Positions 32,578 to 40,551 of a stretch of 64,000 nucleotides of DNA are shown piece by piece. The stretch comes from Sphaerisporangium dianthi (GTDB taxonomy: Bacteria; Actinomycetota; Actinomycetes; Streptosporangiales; Streptosporangiaceae): NCBI RefSeq assembly GCF_042654065.1, contig NZ_JBHSFP010000029.1:50988-114987 (forward strand), written 5' to 3'. A program made the position numbers and the translations under genes. Within the stretch, counting starts at the first letter, position 1. Each line of letters starts with the position of its first letter. Under the pieces are notes generated by a model that was given only the letters and a program-made list of their open reading frames with translations, had not been told where the DNA came from and made no database searches.

Positions 32578-32932
32578 CCGCCCACACCCACGCCCAAGAG
32601 TGACCTCGCCCCCCACCACGACCTCGCAGGGCCACATGACTCATGCGGGTGGCCGAGCTATGCGGGGTGGCCGAGCCATGCGGCCCCGCCGAGCCATGAG
32701 GAGCGCCCGAGCCGGCTGGGCCCGCCGAGCCATGCGGGGTGGCCGGTGCGGCGGGGCGCCGTTCACGACCCGTGATTGCAAGATTCTCATCAACACCTCG
32801 CCGCACGGGCGGCTTGTGCGGCGGCGGGCGCAGATGCCTGGCTTAGGGTGGCGGTGCCCACATCGTTTGATCAACGCCGATGCGAAGTTCGCTCCCCCTG
32901 ATGTTGTGAAGGATGAGGTCAGGGAGAGGCCT
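32578..32932. other. Gene-less stretch with degenerate short repeats
   Basis: About 355 bp before the protease gene. From about 32640 to 32745 a motif like GGTGGCCGAGCCATGCGG recurs four to five times imperfectly. It is open in one frame as GRAMRG-type repeats, but there is no ribosome site and it is probably not translated. The rest shows nothing clear. Confidence 0.55.
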
Positions 32933-34141
32933 ATGTTTCGTCGACCCACCGTTGTCACCGGATGCGTCCTGGCGGTCACCGCACTCAGCCTGGCGGCCGG
33001 CCCCGCTGCTGCCGGCGATCAGCTGGGAGGCCCCGAAACCGGACAACCCGCCCCGCCGCCGGGCATGATCCAGGCGCTCCAACGCGACCTCGGGATCACC
33101 AAGGAACAGGCCGAGGCCCGACTGCTCAACGAGGCCCGGCTGATGCCGATCGAGGCCAAGCTCCGGAGCGCCCTCGGCGCTCGCTTCGCCGGATCCTGGC
33201 TCTCCGGGACCACCGCGCAAATCCTGGTGGTGGCCACCACCAGCAAGGCCGACATCCCTGCGATCCTCGCCGCGGGCGCACGGCCCGAGATCGTCGCCCG
33301 CTCTCTGGCGCAGCTGCGGCCGATCAAGCAGAAACTCGACGAGGCGCTTCCCGCCCACCCGCGCGCGGGAAGCGTGCGCTACATCGACGTGCGCAACAAC
33401 AAGGTCGTGGTCCTGTCGGCGGCACCGGAGAAGGCCGAAGAGATCATCGAGACCGTCGGGGTGGAGAAGGGAGTGGTGAGCGTGGTGCCCTCCACGGAGT
33501 CCCCGAGGTCCCTGGGGGAGGAGGTGCGGGGCGGCGACGCCTACTACATCGGAGAGGCGAGCCGCTGCTCGGTCGGGTTCGCCGTGACCAAAGGAGACCT
33601 CAAGGGGTTCGTCAGCGCCGGTCACTGCGGTAAGAAGGGAGCGGCCACCACCGGCGTCGACAGGACCGCTCAGGGCGTCTTCCAGGGATCGTCCTTTCCC
33701 GGCAACGACTACGCCTGGATCGCGGTGAAGCCCGGATGGACGCTCAAGCCGGCGGTGAGCAACGGCGGCGTCGGAGTCAACGGCACCGTGCCCGTCGCGG
33801 GCGCCCGGGTCGCCATCGAGGGGTCCTCGGTCTGCCGGTCGGGCTCCAGCACCGACTGGTACTGCGGTCTCATCCAGCAACGCGATGCCAGCGTCACCTA
33901 CCCCGAAGGCAGCATCTTCGAGCTGACCCGCACCAACGTGTGCGCCGAACCCGGCGACTCCGGCGGCTCCTTCATCGCCATCGACCAGGCCCAGGGCGTC
34001 ACCTCCGGCGGATCAGGCGACTGCGAGGCCGGTGGCACCACCTACTTCCAGCCGATCGACGAGATCCTCACCGCCTACGGCCTGACACTGCTGACCGCCA
34101 CCAGCACACCACCCCAACCGGCCAAACCCGCCGCCCCCTGA
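32933..34141 (+). CDS. Secreted chymotrypsin-like serine protease, streptogrisin/alpha-lytic type (S1)
   Basis: A 402-residue preproenzyme. Signal peptide MFRRPTVVTGCVLAVTALSLAAGPAAAG, a roughly 170-residue alpha-lytic-type prodomain (LQRDLGITKEQAEARL and the second subdomain with RYIDVRNNKVVVLS), then the mature protease from about residue 190 (GGDAYYIGE). Catalytic triad His231 in SAGHCG, Asp259 in GNDYAW and Ser343 in GDSGGS. Cys pairs around His and Ser are conserved. The ATG at 32933 follows AGGGAGAGG. The C-terminus ends in a proline-rich tail without a binding module. Confidence 0.93.
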   Translation: MFRRPTVVTGCVLAVTALSLAAGPAAAGDQLGGPETGQPAPPPGMIQALQRDLGITKEQAEARLLNEARLMPIEAKLRSALGARFAGSWLSGTTAQILVVATTSKADIPAILAAGARPEIVARSLAQLRPIKQKLDEALPAHPRAGSVRYIDVRNNKVVVLSAAPEKAEEIIETVGVEKGVVSVVPSTESPRSLGEEVRGGDAYYIGEASRCSVGFAVTKGDLKGFVSAGHCGKKGAATTGVDRTAQGVFQGSSFPGNDYAWIAVKPGWTLKPAVSNGGVGVNGTVPVAGARVAIEGSSVCRSGSSTDWYCGLIQQRDASVTYPEGSIFELTRTNVCAEPGDSGGSFIAIDQAQGVTSGGSGDCEAGGTTYFQPIDEILTAYGLTLLTATSTPPQPAKPAAP

Positions 34142-34192
34142 GTGCCCGCGGCCGACCACGACGACACGACCTCCGACGCCCCGCCCCACCAC

Positions 34193-34209
34193 CACCCCGA
34201 GGCGGGGTG
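34193..34209 (+). terminator. Short hairpin after the protease gene
   Basis: A 7-bp stem CACCCCG with its complement and an AGG loop, about 50 bp after the protease stop. Plausible but short. Confidence 0.4.
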
Positions 34210-34372
34210 CCGGCCCCAACGGATCACCCCGTGAATGCCCCGCCTCCGCGCAGCCAGACGGTGTGCATAGTGGCTCCGGCACCTCGGTGGTCTTCGTGGA
34301 CTTCCCCGGCCGGCGGTTCCCCAGCGACAATCCCATCGCCGCAAAGGGCTCTCGGCCCTGCGCTCATCCGAC

Positions 34373-34388
34373 TGAGTACGAGTACTCA
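34373..34388. promoter_or_regulatory. Perfect operator-like palindrome before the propeller gene
   Basis: TGAGTACGAGTACTCA: two perfect 7-bp arms around GA. It overlaps the expected -35 region of a promoter whose -10 is TTATAC (34408-34413). That would place the transcript start within a few bases of the ATG at 34423, so the mRNA is probably leaderless. A repressor bound here would block the promoter. Confidence 0.6.
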
Positions 34389-34422
34389 TGCGCCGTCCTG
34401 GCGGCCTTTATACGCTTCGATC

Positions 34423-35505
34423 ATGTTTGTGAAGCCGGCCACCACCGGGCGGTGGCTCGGGTGGGCGGCAGCCGTCACGGCGGTCGCAGCCGCCGCCGGC
34501 CTCTGGTTCTGGTGGACGCCCCCTCGGGACGACGGCAACGACCGCTGGAAACTGGTGGCCGACCAGTCGTCGGTCACCTACGGACAGGTCATCGCCACCG
34601 GCGAGCACGACGCCTGGGCCGTCGGCTGGGACATCCTCGGCATCGGCGCCTGGCTGCCGATGGCCGACGGCCCGCACCGCCCCACAATCTTCCACTGGGA
34701 CGGCGACCGCTGGACGCGAAGCGACTTCCCCGTGAAACGCGGCAGCATCAGCTCGGTCGCCGCGTCCGCCCCCTCCAACGTGTGGGCCCTGACCAACGAC
34801 GAGAACGGCACCTCCCTCCTGCGCTGGGACGGACACAGCTGGGCGATCGTCCAGAAACCGCCCGGTACGGCCGGGACCCTTGCCGTCACCGCTGACGTAG
34901 ACGTGTGGGTCTTGGGCGACCACAAGGTTTGGCACTACAACGGCGCCACCTGGACGGAACAGAGCGTCTCCTTTTCCGCCTACCGAGTCAGCGCCCGTTC
35001 CGCCTCCGACATCTGGGCCATCGACGGCGACGCCCCCTCGGTGCACCACTTCGACGGCACGCTCTGGACCCGCGTCGAGGTGACCGCGGCGCTGCCCAAG
35101 GCTCCGCCTCCGTCCGACGATTCCCCGCCCGGCCCCGCCGGTCCTCGGCTGACCGCCATCACCGCCGACCCGTCCGGGGTCTGGATCACGGGGGAGATCA
35201 GGGCGTCGTCGTTCCTGCTCTCCCACACCGGTTCCGGCTGGCGCAGCGAGGACACCTCCTCAAAGGCCGGCCGCATGGTCCGTGACCGCCCACCCGTCCC
35301 CGACGGCAAGGGCGGCCACTGGTTCCTCGGCTCCACCGACATCAACGGTGACGACTCCGCCCTTGCCCACCGCGACCCCTCCGGCCACTGGACGAAGGTT
35401 CCCTCCGGCGGTGAACTGACTTCGCTGTCGGCCGTCCCCGGCGGCCCGCTCCTGGCCACCGGAGTGATCGGCAAGGCTTCGGGCGTCTTCCGCAACCTTC
35501 CCTGA
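34423..35505 (+). CDS. Membrane-anchored beta-propeller-like protein
   Basis: 360 residues. One N-terminal membrane helix (WLGWAAAVTAVAAAAGLWFWW), then an extracytoplasmic region with repeated W/DxW blade signatures about 40-45 residues apart: DAWAVGWD, SNVWALTND, VDVWVLGDH, SDIWAIDGD, SGVWITGE, each followed by F/L-x-W-DG-x-W strands. It looks like a seven-bladed propeller of unknown ligand. There is no ribosome site, and a -10 sits close to the ATG, consistent with a leaderless message. The following gene is a broken transporter. Confidence 0.72.
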   Translation: MFVKPATTGRWLGWAAAVTAVAAAAGLWFWWTPPRDDGNDRWKLVADQSSVTYGQVIATGEHDAWAVGWDILGIGAWLPMADGPHRPTIFHWDGDRWTRSDFPVKRGSISSVAASAPSNVWALTNDENGTSLLRWDGHSWAIVQKPPGTAGTLAVTADVDVWVLGDHKVWHYNGATWTEQSVSFSAYRVSARSASDIWAIDGDAPSVHHFDGTLWTRVEVTAALPKAPPPSDDSPPGPAGPRLTAITADPSGVWITGEIRASSFLLSHTGSGWRSEDTSSKAGRMVRDRPPVPDGKGGHWFLGSTDINGDDSALAHRDPSGHWTKVPSGGELTSLSAVPGGPLLATGVIGKASGVFRNLP

Positions 35506-35513
35506 AGAGGACC

Positions 35514-35922
35514 ATGCGGCGGTTCCTCATCAGCCCGCAGGCCGCCCGGCTCGGGCTGAGCGCGATGGGCATGACGTTCGTCTGCCTGGCGGGGGTCACG
35601 GCGAGCACCTGGTGGCCCCGGCGGGGGGCGGTGGCGAGCGCCGCGTCCGTGCTGCTCGGATTCTTCCTCGGGCCGCTGTTCCCCACGGCGATGGCGGTGG
35701 TGCCGGGGCTCGCCGAATCCCGGCTGGTGCCCACCGCCATCGGCGTCATGGCCGGCCTGTCGGTCGTCGGGGGCGCGCTGTTCCCGTGGATGGCCTGCGC
35801 GATCGCCCAGGGGCGTCGGCGTGTGGACGCTGATGCCGTTCGCCCTCACGCTCGCCGTGGTGCAACTCGCCCTCTGGTGGCTGCTCTCCCGCCAGAGGGC
35901 GATGACGACCGCGCCCGCCTGA
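35514..35922 (+). pseudogene. C-terminal half of an MFS transporter, frameshifted
   Basis: Begins in frame as MRRFLISPQAARLGLSAMGMTFVCLAGV and reads three clear MFS helices (LGFFLGPLFPTAMAVVPGLAE, VPTAIGVMAGLSVVGGALFPW). Near 35812-35822 the frame shifts. The next frame continues naturally as GVGVWTLMPFALTLAVVQLALWWLLSR and stops at 35922. The first six to eight helices are absent upstream. Both truncation and frameshift mark it as dead. It ends 4 bp from the convergent cellulase stop. Confidence 0.8.
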
Positions 35923-35925
35923 CGG

Positions 35926-37722
35926 CTACAGCGGCGGGTAGGCGTTGGCCAGGAGCTGCCGGAACAGCGCGGAGAACCACTGCCCCTCCGCCGGGGCGTT
36001 CGGCAGCGCCTGGCTCGGCACGTACGCGCCACGCGGCTCCTGGTACAGCGGGTTGCACCGCTGGTCGAACGGGATGTTCTCCGGGTTGGGCACGACGTCC
36101 GCCGCGCTGGCCCCGTCGGAGACACCGGGCGGCTTGATCCAGGCGTAGGCGTCGATGCCGGGCGCGGGATCGGCCCGCGGTCGCTCGCCGAGCCCGGTGC
36201 CGGTCTGGTTGCACCAGTTGGCGAGGGTGACGCGGCGGTCCATGCGGGACTGGTCGATGAAGGTGTTCGCGTCGGTGGAGGTGCTCGGCGCCGTCGGGCG
36301 GGCCGGGCCGCCCCAGCCGTTGCGGGAGGTGTCGATCACCATGCCGATGGTGGGCGGGAACCCGGCGGCGATGAGCCGGTTCCGGAACGCCTGGGCGTAC
36401 GACAGTTCGTCCACGTAGTCGTTCCAGTCCACCCAGCGGGTCCACTTCACCGGCATCCCGGCGATCACCGTGGTGGCGGTGAAGAACGGCTCGGTGAGCG
36501 CGCCCCAATCGGCGGTGTTCACCGTGAAGCCGTGCACGGGCGGCAGGCCGCCGCCGGTGGCATTGCCGATGCTCGCCAGCAGTTCGGCGGCCGGGCCGAA
36601 GTTGTCCGCCCAGCCGAGCCTGCCGTGGGTGGAGGCGTCGAGGTAGGTGTACACGTTGGGGATGCCGTGCAGGCGGGTCAGGGCGTATCGCACGGCCAGC
36701 GGGTAGACGCCGCTGGCGCGGACCGGTTCGCAGTTGATGGTGTACATGGTGCCGGTCGGCATCACCAGGCCCGGCAGGAAGTCCGGCTCGACCACCGTGA
36801 TGATGCGCAACCGCCGGTAGGCCGGGTCGGCGAGGATCGAGGCGATCGGGTCGACGTACCTGGTGCGGTACTGGTTGAGGCCGTCCGCCGCGATGGTGAA
36901 GTCGCCGGTGCTGGTGAACCGCAGGCAGTTGCGGTCGGGCAGGTCGTTCAGCACGATCTGGACGGTGAGCGGCGTCGCGCCGTTCGCGGCGTCCTGCCGC
37001 ACCGCCTCGTCGAGGTGCGCCCGCAGCCCCGGTACCGAGGAGGTGCCCGCGATGCGGGACATCCGGTCCAGCCACACACCGGTCGAGGTCCGCGCCACCG
37101 CCGCCCCGCCGGGCTCACCCGCCGCGGCGGCCGACCATGTGGGGTCGACGTACCCGTCGGCCCCGGCGTACGGGTTGTCGACCCGCGCGGGATCCGGTGT
37201 GGGGGTAGGACTGGGCGTGGGCGTCGGGGTGGGACTGGGTGTGGGGGTCGGGGTGGGTGTGGGGGTCGGGGTGGGCGTCGGGGTCACCGGCGGGTTGGGG
37301 CCGAGGCAGCCGACGCCGTTCAGCAGGAACAGCGCGGGCGGCGAGTTCGTGCCGGTGTACGACCCGTTGAAGCCGAGCGTGATCCGCTGTCCCTGGTCCA
37401 GCGTCCCGTTGTACGGCAGATTCACCGCCGTCACGTTCCTGCCCGACTGGCTCCACGTGGCGTACCACCCGTTGTCCACCCGCTGGTCCCCCGGCCAGGT
37501 GAACGTCAGCCGCCACGAGGTGATCCGCGGGGCCATGTTCTCGATGGTGACGCTCGCCCCGAACCGTCCGCTGCTGTCCCAGGTCTTCACATACGTCACC
37601 CGGCACGTGGCCGGCGGCATCGCCGCCAGCGCGGGCACGGCCACCGCCACCACCGCGCACGCCACCATTGCCGCGACCATCGCCAAGGTCCCTCGGTACC
37701 GCGTCCTCCACCGCACCACCAC
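35926..37722 (-). CDS. Secreted GH6 cellulase with N-terminal CBM2
   Basis: 598 residues. Signal segment (VAAMVACAVVAVAVPALA), a cellulose-binding CBM2 at about 40-140 (CRVTYVKTWDSSGRFGASVTIEN, the exposed Trp in WRLTFTWPGDQRVDNGWYATWSQSG), a long Thr-Pro linker, then a GH6 catalytic domain. The catalytic acid Asp lies in VVEPDFLPG. Other GH6 marks are YLDASTHGRLGW, the WVDWNDYVDEL loop, ANWCNQTGTGLGERP and AYAWIKPPGVSDG. The GTG at 37722 is chosen because AGGAGG sits 6 nt upstream. Probably a cellobiohydrolase or endoglucanase acting on plant cellulose. Confidence 0.92.
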   Translation of the reverse strand: MVVRWRTRYRGTLAMVAAMVACAVVAVAVPALAAMPPATCRVTYVKTWDSSGRFGASVTIENMAPRITSWRLTFTWPGDQRVDNGWYATWSQSGRNVTAVNLPYNGTLDQGQRITLGFNGSYTGTNSPPALFLLNGVGCLGPNPPVTPTPTPTPTPTPTPTPSPTPTPTPSPTPTPDPARVDNPYAGADGYVDPTWSAAAAGEPGGAAVARTSTGVWLDRMSRIAGTSSVPGLRAHLDEAVRQDAANGATPLTVQIVLNDLPDRNCLRFTSTGDFTIAADGLNQYRTRYVDPIASILADPAYRRLRIITVVEPDFLPGLVMPTGTMYTINCEPVRASGVYPLAVRYALTRLHGIPNVYTYLDASTHGRLGWADNFGPAAELLASIGNATGGGLPPVHGFTVNTADWGALTEPFFTATTVIAGMPVKWTRWVDWNDYVDELSYAQAFRNRLIAAGFPPTIGMVIDTSRNGWGGPARPTAPSTSTDANTFIDQSRMDRRVTLANWCNQTGTGLGERPRADPAPGIDAYAWIKPPGVSDGASAADVVPNPENIPFDQRCNPLYQEPRGAYVPSQALPNAPAEGQWFSALFRQLLANAYPPL

Positions 37723-37923
37723 GTTGTGCCTCCTCAAGCCGGGGACGGAAAACCCCCAAGGCGGAGAAGGGGGCGAACACTACGATTCGCCCATCACGCA
37801 CACCTGTACACCGCGCACCCGGCCGCGAGGCCTCCGCGGCCCGTCCACCGGTCGCGATCAGCCTTCCTAGCTCGGCAAGGACACCGTTACCGGCCCCGTC
37901 ACCCGCCGGTCCTCCTGAAAGCT

Positions 37924-38290
37924 TCAGCCCTTCGACCGGCCGGCGAGGTGGTCCCGCAGGTCGGCATGGCGGAACTGGTAGACCGGGCCGACCACGCGGA
38001 GCAGCCCCACCTGGTGCGCATCGTCCAGGAACGGCATCAGGTTCCTCGGGCACTCCCCACCGGCGACCAGATGCCGCGCGATGATCTCGCAGGCGGGCCA
38101 CGCGCTGTGGTGGACCAAGGCGAGCCCGGCGAAGACACGGGACAAGACCACCACCCTGATCCCGGACCAGGGCCCGCTCGCCGGCCCGATCACCAGCCCA
38201 ATAACCGGCCCGATCACCAGCCCCACGGCCAGGCCCGGCCCTGAACCCCGGCAACGGCAGAGGTCTGTTGGAATGCTCGACAGGCACACG
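37924..38290 (-). pseudogene. C-terminal remnant of a membrane-anchored NTPase
   Basis: The minus-strand frame ends with a Gly/Val/Ile-rich helix region (GLAVGLVIGPVIGLVIGPASG), then FLDDAHQVGLLRVVGPVYQFRHADLRDHLAG. This is the typical C-terminus of large actinomycete NACHT-like membrane NTPases with LLR-x-VG-x-x-YQFRH-x-x-L-x-DHLA. The several-hundred-residue P-loop part is absent upstream, so this is a truncated relic. It begins a stretch of damaged genes at the border of the mobile region. Confidence 0.65.
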
Positions 38291-38389
38291 AATCGCTCGT
38301 GACCCGGCCCCTTAGGCCGGGTGGCCGGACACCAACGAACTCGTTCACGAGGGCATCGGCGAGCTTTCCGGTGTCGCCGTCCCGTCGCA

Positions 38390-38653
38390 GGCCTCTGGGG
38401 AGGTGGTCTCCACACGACCACGCCCGACGGCTGGGCGGTCGACGTCGTGGCCCCTGACTGGCCCATTGTGAGCGTGATGCTGTCCTCGAACAGCAGCATC
38501 TATGCGGACGAAGCCGGTTCATCCTGGTGGCACATACACCGAGAGGACTCTTGCGAACTGCGCGCTGTCGGCTTCTCACCTAGCAGCAAGACGCTCGTAA
38601 TCGCTTCAAGCTGCACGCTCACGCTCTTTACCCGACCGTTTGGAACGGGTTAA
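38390..38653 (+). pseudogene. C-terminal fragment of a propeller-like protein
   Basis: Reads GGGLHTTTPDGWAVDVVAPDWP, then IVSVMLSSNSSIYADEAGSSWWHIHREDSCELRAVGFSPSSKTLVIASSCTLTLFTRPFGTG-stop. The FSPSSKTLVIASS part looks like a WD/YVTN-type blade. Upstream the sequence loses this character and no start is credible. Probably a leftover gene tail next to the NTPase relic. Identity uncertain. Confidence 0.4.
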
Positions 38654-38766
38654 GAAGGATACGTACTCGGGAAGCACCGAACGCATAACCCGATGACCGT
38701 CGACTAGATGAAATGCGGCCATGAACGCGCCCATACGGTCAGACAGGAGCGAGTCTTCGTTCATCA

Positions 38767-39219
38767 TCACCGATGGCCAGAGTCTCCATCCTTACGAGAC
38801 TTTCGGCGAAGCAGCTCCTTCACATTCTTTTGGGTGATTTCCGAAAGCCGCTTTGGGAGATTCCAAAGATCGAACCAGCCAATGTCTGTACACTTGCCCG
38901 GTTCGCGGATCACAGGCTCGCCGCGAACATGTTTTCCGCAATAAGTAATCGACACCCAATGTTCGGCGCCGGGGAGAAAGTGGTCGAATGCGCCTAGCGT
39001 GCCCGTCAGTTCGACCTCCATTCCATACTCTTCGCGAATCTCCCGCTTGATCGCACTCTCTAGAGCCTCTCCTAACTCGACCCCGCCTCCAGGAAACTCC
39101 CATGTACCCGGCTCGTTGCGTGCCTTCGGCCCGCGCCGGGCGAGGAACATCCGATTCCCTTCGCCAAAAATGACAATCCCGACCCCCACGCCAATGTGAT
39201 CAAAACCCGGACGACTCAT
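38767..39219 (-). CDS. Nudix hydrolase
   Basis: 150 residues with a complete Nudix box, GGGVELGEALESAIKREIREEYG, in the helix that binds Mg and hydrolyses nucleoside diphosphate derivatives. Upstream FEFPGGG-type context reads GTWEFPGGGVE. The C-terminal part carries IGWFDLWNLPKRLSEITQKNVKELL. The ATG at 39219 is chosen because the N-terminal strand SRPGFDHIGVGVGIVIF starts there; further upstream is low-quality. Base composition is much more AT-rich than the flanking chromosome. It lies 13 bp after a membrane-protein gene in the same direction, so they form a two-gene unit. Confidence 0.88.
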   Translation of the reverse strand: MSRPGFDHIGVGVGIVIFGEGNRMFLARRGPKARNEPGTWEFPGGGVELGEALESAIKREIREEYGMEVELTGTLGAFDHFLPGAEHWVSITYCGKHVRGEPVIREPGKCTDIGWFDLWNLPKRLSEITQKNVKELLRRKSRKDGDSGHR

Positions 39220-39232
39220 GGAATAGAATCCC

Positions 39233-39736
39233 CTAATCGACGAAAGGCAGGATGAATGTCGCCGCAAACCACCACATGAATACAATGGAGCTCGCGATGA
39301 ATGCTACAATATAAGTTTCGTACCAGCGGAAGAAGTTTCGCATCCTAGGCTTCTTCCTGAACCCGGGGTGGACGATTTCATCGGTAAGCTCGCACTCCTC
39401 GTTTCGGTAATCCATCCATGTAAGGATTCCAACGAAAACCAATAAGATCGTGAATGTCCCAATGACGGTTATCAGCGATAGCAGGCCTACGAGTCCCGCC
39501 CTGGTCACTACAGGCGTGATTCCCCAGCCCTTGTGTCCGATGAACAGTGCAATGCCGGCGGCCGCCAACGTGCTAGCCATTGCCTGATATAGGGCAAGGA
39601 ATTTGTAGACGTTCTCGTTCGTCGTGTGGATCTGTTGCAGAATATACTTATATCTCTCTAACGCAAAGTCCTTGAAAATCTCGTCCTTATTTGGTTGCGG
39701 CGTTGGCAATGCGTTTCGCTTAGGAGTGTGAGACAT
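39233..39736 (-). CDS. Three-helix membrane protein paired with Nudix hydrolase
   Basis: 167 residues. The cytosolic N-terminus has DEIFKDFALERYKYILQQIHTTNENVYKFLALYQ, an amphipathic helix. The helices are LALYQAMASTLAAAGIALFIG, GLVGLLSLITVIGTFTILLVFVGILTW and YIVAFIASSIVFMWWFAATFIL. The ATG at 39736 is chosen over longer reads lacking similar composition. Low G+C and close coupling with the Nudix gene suggest horizontal arrival as a cassette. It recalls small membrane effectors of nucleotide-centred defence systems, but no family can be assigned from sequence alone. Confidence 0.68.
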   Translation of the reverse strand: MSHTPKRNALPTPQPNKDEIFKDFALERYKYILQQIHTTNENVYKFLALYQAMASTLAAAGIALFIGHKGWGITPVVTRAGLVGLLSLITVIGTFTILLVFVGILTWMDYRNEECELTDEIVHPGFRKKPRMRNFFRWYETYIVAFIASSIVFMWWFAATFILPFVD

Positions 39737-39978
39737 CTCCAGATGCAGCGCCGGAGTTCTCCGATCGATCCTTTGTGTCCGTCCGATGAGCCGGGCAATC
39801 AAGCCCTGAGAGTGCACATTCGAGAAGCGCATACGTGGGTCATTACCACACCAGTGTTCTCCGGTCCACCCCTTCAGGGTCAACACTCCTGGCACTCCCG
39901 AGTACCTCAACCGTCAGCGTCAGCGCGAGGGCGCCAAGACCGACGAAGCGATCTGGAACAGCGCCCATGACCTAAGGA

Positions 39979-40083
39979 GCCAAGACAGGCCCCTAGCTGG
40001 GCTTCTTCCCCGACCCCTTTGCGATTCAGCGCAGTCGTAGGCCGCGGTGTGCAGCCGCATGTCAGCCGTCGCGGGATATACGC
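39979..40083 (-). repeat. Attachment-arm-like sequence, copy 3 (inverted)
   Basis: Read on the minus strand, 40083-40051 matches 43553-43585 in 32 of 33 bases (core CTGACATGCGGCTGC). The box GGCCTGTCTTGGCT (39992-39979) follows, as it does just outside both tRNA-derived att sites. It lies directly after the stop of the decayed integrase. Here, however, the sequence past about 39975 is not tRNA. The remaining gap 39737-39978 shows no gene. Confidence 0.78.
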
Positions 40084-40171
40084 AGGATGGATCTTGGCTC
40101 GTTTTCCCAGCTCAGCCCCGGCAATGCAAAGACCCCGGGATGACCCAGGGTCCGTGGAGCAGCGATGTGGA

Positions 40172-40430
40172 TCAGTCGTTGAGCGCTTCCGAGATCTTGT
40201 TGTTCGCGCGAACCTGCTGCCCCTCGATGCACTTCGCGTAGACCCGCAGCAGAGCGTCAACACTGTGGCCGGCACACCGGCGTTGAGCCACAACGACACC
40301 GCAGCATGACGCAGATCGTACGGTCGAGCCGCCAAAGGCGATGCCACCGGATCCGGCGGCGAGTGCCAATCGCCGTGCCTGCTGCTCGTCCCCACGTCCC
40401 ACGAGAGTCTGACAGAGAGGGGGCGCCGGT
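40172..40430 (-). pseudogene. Decayed tyrosine recombinase (integrase) C-terminus
   Basis: One minus-strand frame reads AARPYDLRHAAVSLWLNAGVPA, the HxxR box. Another continues CAGHSVDALLRVYAKCIEGQQVRANNKISEALND-stop, with the catalytic Tyr. A small deletion between NAGVPA and GHS removed the usual TEVARRA and shifted the frame. It is highly similar to the C-terminus of the intact integrase at 58608-59978. The N-terminal two thirds are absent. Confidence 0.85.
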
Positions 40431-40551
40431 CTGTGTTCGGGCGCGGCGTGCCTGCTTCTCGCGATCCCGCGTCCGACAACTACTGGATCATGCAGGTGCG
40501 TCCGACTACTATCGAACAGATATTCCTATCAGGGATGATTCGGGAGGCTTC

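Noticed and set aside
32633..32745. Short imperfect repeats considered as a CRISPR array or coding repeats
   Set aside because: Repeats are adjacent and degenerate with no unique spacers, and the open frame has no start signal.
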